Assembly (NCBI GenBank): GCA_965240325.2
Contig: OZ251250.1
Location: 310,001 to 374,000, forward strand
Origin: Rebecca billardiae RCC1528
Lineage: Eukaryota; Haptophyta
Direction: 5' to 3'
DNA: 64,000 nt
Made by a program: the position numbers and the translations under genes. Positions 21,512 through 32,278 of the stretch are shown piece after piece. The notes under the pieces were generated by a model. The model was not told the origin of the DNA and searched no databases. It saw nothing but the letters and a program-made list of their open reading frames with translations. The number at the start of each line of letters is the position of its first letter. Positions within the stretch are counted from its first letter, which is position 1.

Positions 21512-23524
21512 ATGATGATGATGGCCGCCGTCCATCAGCAGACGGCGGCACGGGCGGCGGGCTCGCCCCGCCGCGCGGGCGCGCGCGCCCCGCCGCGCGT
21601 GGCGCACAGCCTGCTGCTGCTGTGCTGCGGCTGTGGCCCCTGCTCGCGCGGCCCCTCGCCGTGCGCCGCGCAGCCGCCGGCGCGCGCCGCGTGGCCCGCG
21701 CCCGCGGCGCGCTCGTGCGACGACCCGACCGAGCTCGTGCTCGTGCGCGGCGGGCGGATGCCCGCGCTCGTGCTCGACGCGGGCTGCGCGGCGAGCCGTG
21801 CCTGCCGCGCCCTCCTCGAGGCCGCGCACGCGCGCTCCGCGCCCATGTGGGCGCCGTACACGCACGCTCGGCCCGCGGCGGCAGAGGCGGCCGAGGCGGC
21901 GGCGGGCGGCGGCGGCGGCGGCGGCGACGACGAGGATGTGCGCTCGTGCGCGGCGGCGGCGCGAGGGGCGCCCGCGGTGCTGCGCACGGTGCGCGTGCGC
22001 GTGCACGCGCCCCACGCCCCGCTCGCCATCGGCGTGAACGAGAGCCACACCCTCGCCGTCCACGTCCACGTCCGCGGCCACGGCGGCGGCGGCAGCGGCG
22101 GCGACGGACACGGCGTGGCGGAGCTGGAGGCCGAGACGCCGTGGGGCGCGCTGCGCGCGCACGAGGCGCTGCTCGCCGAGCTCGCGCCGGCGCCGCGCGC
22201 ACACACGCGCGCCCTCGCGCTGTGCGCCACGCTGCGCGTCTCCGACGCTCCCGCGCACGCGTGGCGCGGGCTGCTGCTCGACGTGGCGCGGCACTACTGG
22301 CCGACGGCCGCGCTCGCGCGCGCGCTGGACGCGCTGGTCTCGCTGCGGCTCAACGTGCTGCAGCTGCACCTGACGGACGCGCAGGCGTTCACGCTGAGCG
22401 GCGTGCGCGGCTGGGCGGCGCTCGACGCTCCCAACGCCTCGCGCGCCCGCCTCTGCCCCGCGTGCGCGTACAGCGGCCGCGCGCTGCGCGCGCTCGGCGC
22501 GGCCGCGCGCGCGCGCGGCATCGTCCTCGTGCCCGAGGTGGACACGCCGGGGCACTGCGCGGCGCTGGGGCAGGCGTACCCGGAGCTGGTGTGCGCGTGC
22601 CCCGCGCGCGTGCGCGCCGACCCGCTCGGGCCGGAGCACGCGATCGACCGCGTCGCGCTCCGGCCCGCGGAGCCGCGCGCGCGCGCGCTCGCCGCGGCCG
22701 CGCACGCGCACGTGGCGCGCGCGGCCGGCCCCGGCCTGGGCGCGCGGCCCGCGCCGTTCGTGCACGTCGGCTTCGACGAGGTGGACGTGGGGTGCGTGGC
22801 GGAGGACGCGGCGGCGCGCGCGCGCACGCCGCGCCACCACGCCGAGCACGCCGCCGCCGCGCGCGCCCACCTCGCCGGCTTTGGCGAGCACGTGCTCGGC
22901 GCGGCCGCGCGGCTCGGCAGCGCGCCGGTGGTGTGGGACGAGGCGCTCGAGACGCTCGGCGGCGCGCGGCTGCGCGCGGCGGGCGCGGTGGTGCAGGTGT
23001 GGCGCGCGTGGCGGAACGAGCGGGGCGAGCTCGTGCGCGAGGCGCTCGCCGCCGGGCTGCGCGTCGTCGTCTCCGCCGGCTACTACCTCGACCACGAGGA
23101 GCCGTGGGGGCAGTACCACCAAAGGGCAGTACTGCCCCCCTACCACCTCGACCACGAGGAGCCGTGGGGGCAGTACCACGCGCGCCACCTGCCGCACACG
23201 CCCCACCACCCGGCGCCGCCGGCGCGCGCCGGTCGCGCGGCCGCGGCCGCGGCCGAGCTCGGCGGCGTGCTCGGCGGCACGGCATGCTCGTGGGGGGAGG
23301 GCTCGGACGCCGGCTCCTTCGACGGCGCGCGGCTGCTCCGCCTCGCCGCCGCCGCCGAGCGCTTCTGGTCCGGCGCGCGCGGCGGCGCGGCGCGCGGCGA
23401 GGGCGCGCACGCGACGCAGCGCCGGCTGGCGCGCTGGGCGTGCGCCGTGCGCAGGCGCGGCCTCCGGCCCGCGCCCGTCATGCCCGACTTCTGCGCCGAC
23501 GGCGACGGCGCGCCGTATGCGTAG
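21512..23524 (+). CDS. GH20 beta-N-acetylhexosaminidase
   Basis: Single-exon frame of 670 residues from the first of four Met codons. A hydrophobic stretch near residue 33 (SLLLLCCGCG) may be a signal anchor or signal peptide. GH20 features: LLLDVARHYWPTAALARALD, LRLNVLQLHLTDAQAF, VLVPEVDTPGHCAALGQAYP, the catalytic Asp-Glu in HVGFDEVD, WDEALETLG, VQVWRAW, GYYLD and LGGTACSWGE. GH20 enzymes cut terminal N-acetylglucosamine or -galactosamine by substrate-assisted catalysis, in lysosome-like vacuoles or outside the cell. Two oddities: the usual Gly before the catalytic pair (HxGGDE) is Phe, and a 60-bp in-frame tandem duplication repeats LDHEEPWGQYH at 23087 and 23147, adding 20 residues inside the barrel. 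The enzyme is expected to be active only if that insert is tolerated. Confidence 0.85.
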   Translation: MMMMAAVHQQTAARAAGSPRRAGARAPPRVAHSLLLLCCGCGPCSRGPSPCAAQPPARAAWPAPAARSCDDPTELVLVRGGRMPALVLDAGCAASRACRALLEAAHARSAPMWAPYTHARPAAAEAAEAAAGGGGGGGDDEDVRSCAAAARGAPAVLRTVRVRVHAPHAPLAIGVNESHTLAVHVHVRGHGGGGSGGDGHGVAELEAETPWGALRAHEALLAELAPAPRAHTRALALCATLRVSDAPAHAWRGLLLDVARHYWPTAALARALDALVSLRLNVLQLHLTDAQAFTLSGVRGWAALDAPNASRARLCPACAYSGRALRALGAAARARGIVLVPEVDTPGHCAALGQAYPELVCACPARVRADPLGPEHAIDRVALRPAEPRARALAAAAHAHVARAAGPGLGARPAPFVHVGFDEVDVGCVAEDAAARARTPRHHAEHAAAARAHLAGFGEHVLGAAARLGSAPVVWDEALETLGGARLRAAGAVVQVWRAWRNERGELVREALAAGLRVVVSAGYYLDHEEPWGQYHQRAVLPPYHLDHEEPWGQYHARHLPHTPHHPAPPARAGRAAAAAAELGGVLGGTACSWGEGSDAGSFDGARLLRLAAAAERFWSGARGGAARGEGAHATQRRLARWACAVRRRGLRPAPVMPDFCADGDGAPYA

Positions 23525-24247
23525 GGACCCGCGGGCCTCGTGGCGCACGCGGCCGCCGTGGCAGCGTGGCTTGATGATCCGAATGGCGGTGATGATTCGG
23601 CGTGCGCCGTGCCCATCAGGGCGCGCACGCATCCAGCTCGCGCGCCTCCTGAGTCCCGGACGGTGGACAGGAGGGTGGCCGTGCTGATCAGCGCAGTTAT
23701 TGCAGGCGACGACGCCCGGCGCGCGCCGGGTGATCACGTCGAGCGTTGCGGTAGTAGCCGGCCGCACCGTGGCGGTGCAGGTGGACGGTGCGGGCCGGAC
23801 GGCCCAGGGACAGGGTGTGCTGATGAGCTTGGACCATCGTCCGGGGTGGACCGAATAACCTATATATCGTCGTCGATATAGCAGGACGAATAACGAAGTG
23901 GTCGCGTCGTCAGCAGAAACGACGAATAATAATATAATTAATAACCTGCTATATATCGAGCAGGATAAAGGCGGCGGCGGATCCGCGGCCCGGCTGTGCT
24001 ACGTACGCGCAAACGATGACGATATGGCTCATCCGGCTCCCTTTATTACGATCGCGGTGCATGCAGGCTATGCTACTCTGCCACCCGGACGATCGACACG
24101 CGGCGACGACGACGCGGCACCGCGGGCTCAGCGCGTGCAGCTGTGCCAGCACGGTTGAGCACGCGGCGCGCGGCCACCCGTACGCCCTTGAATGCGGCAA
24201 GCCGCCCGCGCTCGTTGATAGCGCCGCGCGCCGCGTCCGCCGGCTCA
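23525..24247. other. Intergenic between convergent genes
   Basis: No supported gene. Small palindromes occur around 23861-23883 (CTATATATCG...CGATATAG) and 23946-23966 (CCTGCT...AGCAGG hairpin), in AT-richer sequence. The hexosaminidase and the giant receptor gene both end here. Confidence 0.5.
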
Positions 24248-27200
24248 TCAGCCGCCCGTGAGGCGGTTGAGCGCGTGCACCAGCAGCCCGACGCTCGTGG
24301 CGAGCAGCTCGTTGATCGCCTCGCCCGTCGCGCCGCCCTGCGAGAGCAGCTTGTCGAAGAGGAAGGGCAGCAGCACGATGAGCGCGAGCAGGATGGGCTC
24401 CTCCAGCCCGAGCGTCTGCACCTCCGCGAACGCCCAGCCGAAGAGCAGGAAGCGCGTCTGCTGCGGGCCGAAGAGCAGCGCGTACGAGGTGGAGAGCAGC
24501 GCGAGCGCCGTGAAGATGGCCCACTGCAGCAGCCACGCGACGCCCAGCCGCGCGCGCGGCGGCAGCGCGAGCGCGCGGCGGAGCGCGCTCGCGCGCCGCC
24601 GCCAGCCCACGCGGCTGCGCGCCTCGACCGCCGCCTCCTCCGCCACCATCCGCGCGTACCAGCGCGCGAGCTCGTCAAAGGAGATGGTGCCGTCGTGGTC
24701 AGCGTCCAGCTCGGCCGCGAGGAGAGCCACGCGCTGCCGGCGCAGCCGGAAGCCGAGCGCGTCGATCAGCACGCCGAACTCGGCGTGGTCGATCGTCCCG
24801 TTGCCGTCGGCGTCGTACGCGTCGAACTTGGCGCGCAGCAGCGCCCGCGTCGGCTCGTCGAGCGCCGTCAGCTCTGCTCCTGCCGCCGCAGAGTCGGCAG
24901 CAGCGGGGGCCGCGCCGTCGGAGCGCTCGGCGCAATCGTCGGCCGGAGCGGTGAGGGAGCGGGCGGGGGCTTCGGTGGCGGGGGAGGCCGCGCCGCGCGG
25001 CCCGGGCCCGATCCGCGGCGCGGCCGCGGCCGCGTCGTCGCCCTCGCCGGGCAGCAGGCGGCCCGGCCTGGGCGGCTTGGGCGGCGGCGGCGACGGCGGC
25101 ACCGAGTGGCGCGGCGAGTGCATGCCGCCGCCGCCGCCGTCGCTGCCGCTGTTGCGCCGCCCCTCGGCGGGGTCGATGGTGGGCGGCGAGCGCACGGGCG
25201 TGCTCACCAGCGCCGCGACCTCCTGCCGCGTCACGCGCGTGTGCACCCGCCCGTCGACCACCCTGCCGCTGCACCGGCCGAAGGAGCCGGACCCACCGGA
25301 CCCGCCGGACGCGCCGGACGCGGCGGACGCGGCGGACTTGGCCGAGGCGGGCGGAGAGGGCCGCGCGCCGCGCGGAGGCGCGGACGGCCGGCGCGCGCGC
25401 TCGAGCGGAGCGCCGCCGATGCCGCCGCCGGCGCTGCCGCCGGTGGAGTCGTACCCGGAGATGGCGAGCACGTTCGCGCCGGGCGAGCGGATCGGGCGCA
25501 CGCTCGACGGCCCCGCCGCGCCGCGCACGCCGCCGGCGCGCGGCAGCGGGACCGCGCGCGGCGCGACCAGCGTGCGGATGGCGGCCAAGTCGGTCACGCG
25601 CACGGGCCCGCCCGCGGCGGCGCTGAGGTCGAGGCCGCGCTCGAGCGAGGCGGCGCGGGCGGCGTGCGCGTCGTCGAGCGCCGCGGCCGTGCGCGGCGTG
25701 AGCGCCGCGGGCTGCGCGCCCGGCGGTGCGGGCTCGGCCGGCGGCGGCGGCGGCCGCACGCGCCGCGACGGCGGCGGCGCGGGCGCGGGCGCGCATGATG
25801 AGGCGGCCGCGGGCACCACGAGCGCGCGCGCGCCGTCGGCCGAGCTGCAGCGGCCGCTGCTGCTGCTCGTCGCGCGCCGGTCGGCGGCGGCGGAGCCGAG
25901 GAGGGCGGCGCGCGGCGAGGGCTCGCACGTCGAGCCGCTGTCGTGCCGCTGCACACACGCGTCCGCCGAGGCGGCGGGCGCGGGCGCGGGCGCCGCCTCC
26001 GGCTCGACCGGGACCGAGGGCTTGGCGCCGCGCGCGCCGCCGAGCGCGCCGAGCATGCTGGGCGGCAGCCCGACGGTGCTTCCGCCGAGCGCGGGCGAGG
26101 CGTCGAGGCGCTGGCGCAGGGTGCTGGGGCCCTTCGCGGAGGGCGCGCCCGCCCCCGCCTGCCCCCGCTGCACCAGCCCGTCCGCCTGCCGCCGCACCGA
26201 CGTGGCGAAGACGCTGCGCTTGAGCCCTCGCTCCGCCTGCTCCGCGCGCAGGAAGGCGGCAAACACGCGCTTCGAGACGGGCGCGGCGCGCCGGCCGTAG
26301 CCCCAGCGGAAGAGCGCGCGGAAGAGGGCGAGCGCGGGCGCGGTGAGCGCGGCGGTGAGCAGCGCGGTCATGATCGCGTGGATCAGGTTGACCGACGTGG
26401 CCGAGCCCTCGGGCGGCGCGGACGTGGAGTGCAGCATGCACGAGAGCAGCAGCCCGAGCATCGCCACGCTCCAGAAGACCTGCGCCAGCTCGGCGCGCTT
26501 CGAGTCCTCCGCGTCGGCGAACCAGATGCCGAGGAGGGAGTGGTCGGTCTGCAGCTTGAGCAGCACGCGGCGCAGCAGCGCCGTCACCATGTGGTCGCCC
26601 GACCGCTCCCGCTTCCCCTCCTTCTTCGCGAGCACGTCGGAGAAGACCTCGGTGTACGCCGCGCGCGCCGTGCGGCCGCGCGCGTACTTCTGCACGGTGA
26701 GCGCCGCGCGCCGCTTCGTCTCGTCCATCAGCTCGTCGAGCGCGTCGAGGCGCGCCTCGAGCCTGTCCGCGAGGTCCTTCGCCGCCTCGGTGTCCAGGTT
26801 GTTCGACTCGCGCGCCACGCGCTCCGCCGCCGTCAGCGCCAGCCCGTCGGGCGCCAGCTCGCCCTCGGCCGCCGGCCGGCCGCCGCCGCCGCCGCCGTCG
26901 AGCAGCCGCTGCAGCCGCTCGCGCCGCCGCCGCGCGTCGTACGCGTCGCGCGCGCCGAACGCGAGGAGGGAGAGCGCGCAGCCGCCCGCCATGCTGAGGA
27001 TGGTGACGAAGATGTACGGGCTCGACTCGAACGTGATGGGCGCGGCGAGGGAGGCCGTGGCCTCCTCCGCGCTCAGCGTGTTGATGTTGAAGCTGCGCAC
27101 GTCGGCCGCCGCCTCGTCGGGCGTGCCTGGCACGGACACGCCCGCAAAGTCGGTCAGGTGCGTGCACGCGCAGGCGCGCGCGAGCGCGCCGTCGGCCGCC

Positions 27201-30200
27201 GGCGCGACCACCGTCTCGCACCCGTCGTCGAGCCACGCGCTCGACCCCTCGTCCCACCACACGCAGCCCCACTCCGCCGCACCGCCGGCCGCGCCGCCGA
27301 GGGCGGGCAGCTCGACCAGCACGCGCCCCTCGTCCGGCAGGTCGGCGATGGTGAGCGCCAGCCCGGCCGACGCCGAGTAGAGCGTGACGGAGAAGACGGG
27401 CGTCACCAGCCCCGACGCGACGGCCGTGCCGTTCGCCTGCGTCGACGGGTCGCCGTGCACGTTGCGCGCCGAGGACCAGAGCACGACGTCGACGCCGCCC
27501 TCGAGCAGCTCGAGCGGCACGCCGCCGAACACGCTCGCCGGCACGCCCACCGAGCCCGCGCCGCCCGGCCCGGGCAGCGTGATGTTGCCGAGCGCGCCCG
27601 CGTCCGCGCGCGCCGCGCTCACGTTGATGGCCTTGCCCACGGCCTCGAAGGGCGCCTCGCCCGGCACGGCGCCGGCGAGCAGCGCGATGGCGAGCGCGCC
27701 CACTGCGCTCGTCGCCGCTCCGCCCACCGCCTCCGCCTCCGCCGCGCTCAGCGGCGCGTCGGCGTCGGCGTCGGCGGAGAGCGCCGCGTCCGCCGCGCGC
27801 AGCAGCGCGGCCGCGGTCGGTCCGTCGACGCCCGACGCGGCCGACTGCGACGCGAGGGCGGCGACCTGCTCGAGGCCCGCGGTCTGCGCGGAGGCGTCGA
27901 ACGCGCCGGGCGGCGCGGATTCGAGCACGGCGGCGAGCGCGGACGCGCTCGCCGCGCGCGCCTCGGCGGTCGGCGCGGACGCCTCCGCCGCGCCCGCCGT
28001 GAGCTCGAGCAGCCGAGCGAGCGTGGCCGAGGCGACGGTGGCGTTGTCGCCGCCCGCGGGCGTCGCGTCGAGCGCGTCGGCGAGGGCGCTCACGAGCTGC
28101 GTGGCGGTCTCGGCCGCGCCCGTCGCGACCGCGGCGTACGCGCGCGTGAGCACCGAGTCGAGCAGCCCCACGCCCTCGCCGGGCGGCGCGACGGCCACGG
28201 CCGTGTGCGCGTGCGCCGCGCCGCCGAGCGCATCTGCCACCGTGACGGTGAGCGTGCGGTTGCCCGCGGGGAGAAGCGCGCTCGCCGAGGCGGAGGCGGA
28301 GGCGGCGCCGAGCGCGGCGACGTCGGCGGCGGCGGCGCCGAGCGGCGCGTGCGAGAACGCGTAGCTCAGCGGCAGGTCCTCCTCGTCGTCCTCCGCCCAC
28401 CCCGCCGCGTACAGCGCAAAGCTCGTCTGCAGCGCCACGCCCGACGCCGGCGCCACCTCGAGCCCTCCGCCGTACGGCGGCCGATTGATCGTGACGCGCA
28501 CCTCCGTGTACGCGGGCTGCGCGCCGCCGAGCACGGCGAGGCGGAACGCGTACGTCGCACCGGGCGCGAGCGCGCCGCTGCGGATCGCGACCGTGCGCAG
28601 CGCCGCGCCCGTCGTGGTCACCCGCTCGCTGTCCGCGAGGTCGAGACCGGCGGGCTCGAGCGCGCCGGCCGCGCCCACGCGCCGCGCGCTCCACTCGTAG
28701 CTGAAGCGCGCCTGCCCCGCCGCCTCGAGCGCGCGCGAGGCGGCATCGAGACGCGCGATGATCGTCAGCCGCTCGGGGTTCCGCTCGAAGGCCGCCGGCC
28801 ACTTGCGCCGCCCGAGCGGCTCGAAGCCGAGCGTGGGCACCGCGCCCGGCACCGCCTCGATCGTCACCGACGCGGCCGCGGGCGCGCGGCCGGGCGCGGA
28901 CACGCGCACGGTGAGCGCGTACACGCCGGGCGGCAGCGTGCCGGGCGCAAGCTCGAAGAGCGCGCCGCTCGCGTTCGCCACGGACGGCTCGAGAGCCACC
29001 GGCTCGAGCGAGCTCGCGTTCGCCACGCTCCACGCGAAGGACAGCGGCGGCGTGCCGCCGTCGGCCGTCGGCGCATCGGGGTCGAATGACGCGGAGGCGT
29101 CGACGGCGAGGCGCAGCGAGCTCGGCACGCGGCGGTCGCCGCCGGCGATCACCGCGCGCAGCGGCTGCCGCGCGACGCGCACGCGCACGCGCGCCGTCGA
29201 CGCCTGCGCGGGCGCCGCCGCCATGCTCGCCGTGAGCGCCAGGTCGTACGCCCAGCCGGCGGCCAGCGAGTGCGGCGGCAGCTGCAGCACCGCGGTGCGC
29301 GCGGACGCGAGGCGCGCGAGCAGCACGTCCGTCGCGGCGGCGAGCTCGTCGGCGGAGGCGCTGCTCGCGTTCGCGCCGCCGCCCACCTGCGCCGCGCCCT
29401 CGAGGGCCCAGCTGAACACCATCGCCGGCTCGAAGCTCGGCGGCCAGCACGGCGCGAGCTCCGCGCGCCCGCTCAGCAGCGTGGGCTCGGAGGCGCGCGC
29501 GCGCAGCTCGGGCGCGCCGTCGATGGCGAGGATCGGGCTGGCGCCGTCGCCGCGCGACACGTGCCACTCGACGGGCGCGGAGGGCACGCCGAGGAAGGAC
29601 GTGACGCGCAGCACGAACACGAACGAGCCGCTCACTCCGAGCTCGGTCGGCGAGGCCGCACCGGGCCCGCCGAGCGAGAGCTGAGGCGTGCGCGCCGGCA
29701 GCGCGCTCAGCCGCGCGTTGAGCGACGCCGCGCGCCCCGAGCGGCTCGGGTCGACGCGCCACTCAAAGGTGGCGGGCCCGATGCCGCCGCGCGACGACGC
29801 GGAGCCGTCGAGCGCGAGCGACGCGCCCGGGCACGCCGAGAGTACCGCCGGGCCCGACACGGCCGCGACAGGCGTCGGGCACTGCACACCGTCGCCGCAC
29901 GGCGCGTCCGCGTCGATGGCGGCGCGCGAGGCCGCAGAGGCTAGGGCGGCGGCGCACGGCGTGCCGCACTGCTCGGGGCGCAGCGCGCCCGCGCGCACGC
30001 CCACCTCCAAGCCGGCGCGCACGAGCGTCGCCGAGCTCAGCCGCGCGACGAGCGTCGAGTCGTCCGCCCAGTAGCACTGCGGCGGCGTAGCCACGGCCGC
30101 GGCCGCGCCGCCGGCGACCAGCGCGACGGTGTCGTCGTCGAGGACGCGCGAGCACTCGCCCATGCCGCTGCCCATGCCCGCGCGGTCGGTCGGCTGCGCG

Positions 30201-32245
30201 TCGAAGCGCAGCACCATCAGCGTCGCCGCGCCGTTGAACGCCACCGCCTCGAGCACGGGCGCGTGCAGGCCGACGAAGGTGAACGCGAGCGCGCCCGCGG
30301 GCGGCGGCGTCGCGGCGGTCGCGGGCGTGAACTGCTGGCCGTTGAGCGAGACGCGGAGCTGCGCGCGGCCCGCGGCGCCGTACCGCGTGGAGACGACAAC
30401 CTCGCCCACTGCGACGCGCGCCGGCGGCTGTGCGGGCGCGTCGCCGAAGCGCACGGCCAGCAGCGCGCCGCCGGCCAGCGCGTCGAAGCCTGCGCCCCCG
30501 ATCGTCACCTCCGTGCCGCCGTTCGCGTCGCCGCTCGCCGGGCTGACGGAGCCGAGGGTGGGCGGGTCGTACGCGAGGAAGGGCAGCGCCGAGGCGGTGG
30601 TCGAGTCGGCGCTGCCGCCGCCAAGCGAGAGCTCGAGCGCCACGCTGCCCGCCGCGCCGCCCAGCGGCGGCGGTAGCACGCAGCGCGCGCGGCTCAGGGT
30701 TGGCGCCGCCGCCGACGGCGGCAGCAGCGTCGCCGCCGCCGCGCAGCCGCCGCCGCCGAGCACGCAGCACAGCTGGCCCTCGCCGTACTCGGCAAAGCCC
30801 GAGCCCACGAGCGTGACCGCCGTGCCGCCGCCCACCGGCCCGCCCGGCGGGCGCAGCTCGAGCACCGACACGGCCGCCATGTCGTACAGCTCAAACGAGA
30901 CGGGGCCGAAGAGCCCGGAGACATCCACGCCCGTGGACGCGCCCACGGCACCGAGGGCGAGGCCGACGGTGTACGCGCCCGCGGCGGAGGGCGCGCCGGA
31001 CGAGGCGGCGGCGGGCATGGCGCAGCGCAGCCGCGCGTCGCTCAGCACCGTCGCGCCCGAGAGCAGCGGGTCGCCACCGTCCCCACCGCCGTCGGCGCGC
31101 GTGAAGGCGCACTGAACCTCGCCGAACTCGCCACCGGCCAGGCTGCCAAAGCCCGCACCCTCGAGCTCGAGCGCCGCGTCGTCCGAGCCGAGCGGCGCGC
31201 CCTCGCGGCTGCCGCTGAGCACGCTCACGCGGATCGCGGGCGGCGGCGGCGGCGGCGGGCTGGGCGGCGGCAGCGGCGGCGGAGAGCTCGGCGGCGGGTG
31301 CGGCGGTGGGCCCGGCGGCGGCGATGGCGGTGGCGATGGCGGTGGCGGCGGTGGCGAGCTGGGCGGTGGTGACGGAGGCGAGCTCGGCGGCGGGCTCGGT
31401 GGCGCCGGCGGCGGGAACGGCTCCGTGCGCGGCGGCGGCGGCGGTGTCGGCGGCACCGGCGGCGCGCGCGGCGGCGGCGCGCGCGGCGGCGGCGGTGGCG
31501 GTGGCGTGGGCGGCGGTGTTGGCGGCGTGGTCGGCGGCTCGCTCGGCGGCGTGGTCGGCGGAGGCGGCGGAGGCGGCGAGGGCGGGTTGGGGGACGAAGG
31601 CGGAGAGGGGCTCGGCGGCGGACTCGGCGGAGGCGGGCTCGGCGGCGGGCTCGGCGGCGGACTCGGCGGCGCCGGCGGCGGGAACGGCTCCGTGCGCGGC
31701 GGCGGCGGCAGCGAGGGTGGCGGGCTCGGCGGCGGCGGCGTAGGCGGCGGCGAGGGCGGGGGCATCGGCGGCGGTGTGCCAGGCGGCGGACTGGGCGGCG
31801 GGTGCGGCGGCGGCGCGTGCGGCGGCAGATTCGGCGGCGGCATTGGTGACGAGCTCGGCGGCGCGCTCGGCGGATCACGCGGCGGAGGCAGCGGAGGCGG
31901 CGAGGGCGGGCTTGGCGGTGGGGTTGGTGGCGGGCTGGGTGGCGAGCTCGGCGGCGGCGGGCTCGGCGGCGGGCTCGGCGGCGGGCTCGGCGGCGCCGGC
32001 GGCGGGAACGGCTCGGTGCGCGGCGGCGGCGGCGGCGAGGGCGGCGCACTCGGCGGCGGCGGGCGAGGCGGCGGCGAGGGTGGCAGCGACGGTGGCGGCG
32101 GCATCGGCGGTGGCGAGGGCGGCGGCGAGGGCGGCGGCAGAGGCGGCGCGTGCGGCGGCGGTGGCGGCGGCCGCCAGGGCGGCGACGCCGGGGGCGTGCC
32201 GGGTGGTGGCGGCGGCGGCAAGGGCGGCGGGCTCGGTGGCTGGCT

Positions 32246-32278
<33 letters not shown>

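Noticed and set aside
23106-23173. 60-bp duplication in the GH20 gene as a newly made intron
   Set aside because: The possible GT and AG give a 61-nt unit that would shift the frame, whereas the duplication is exactly 60 bp and in frame.
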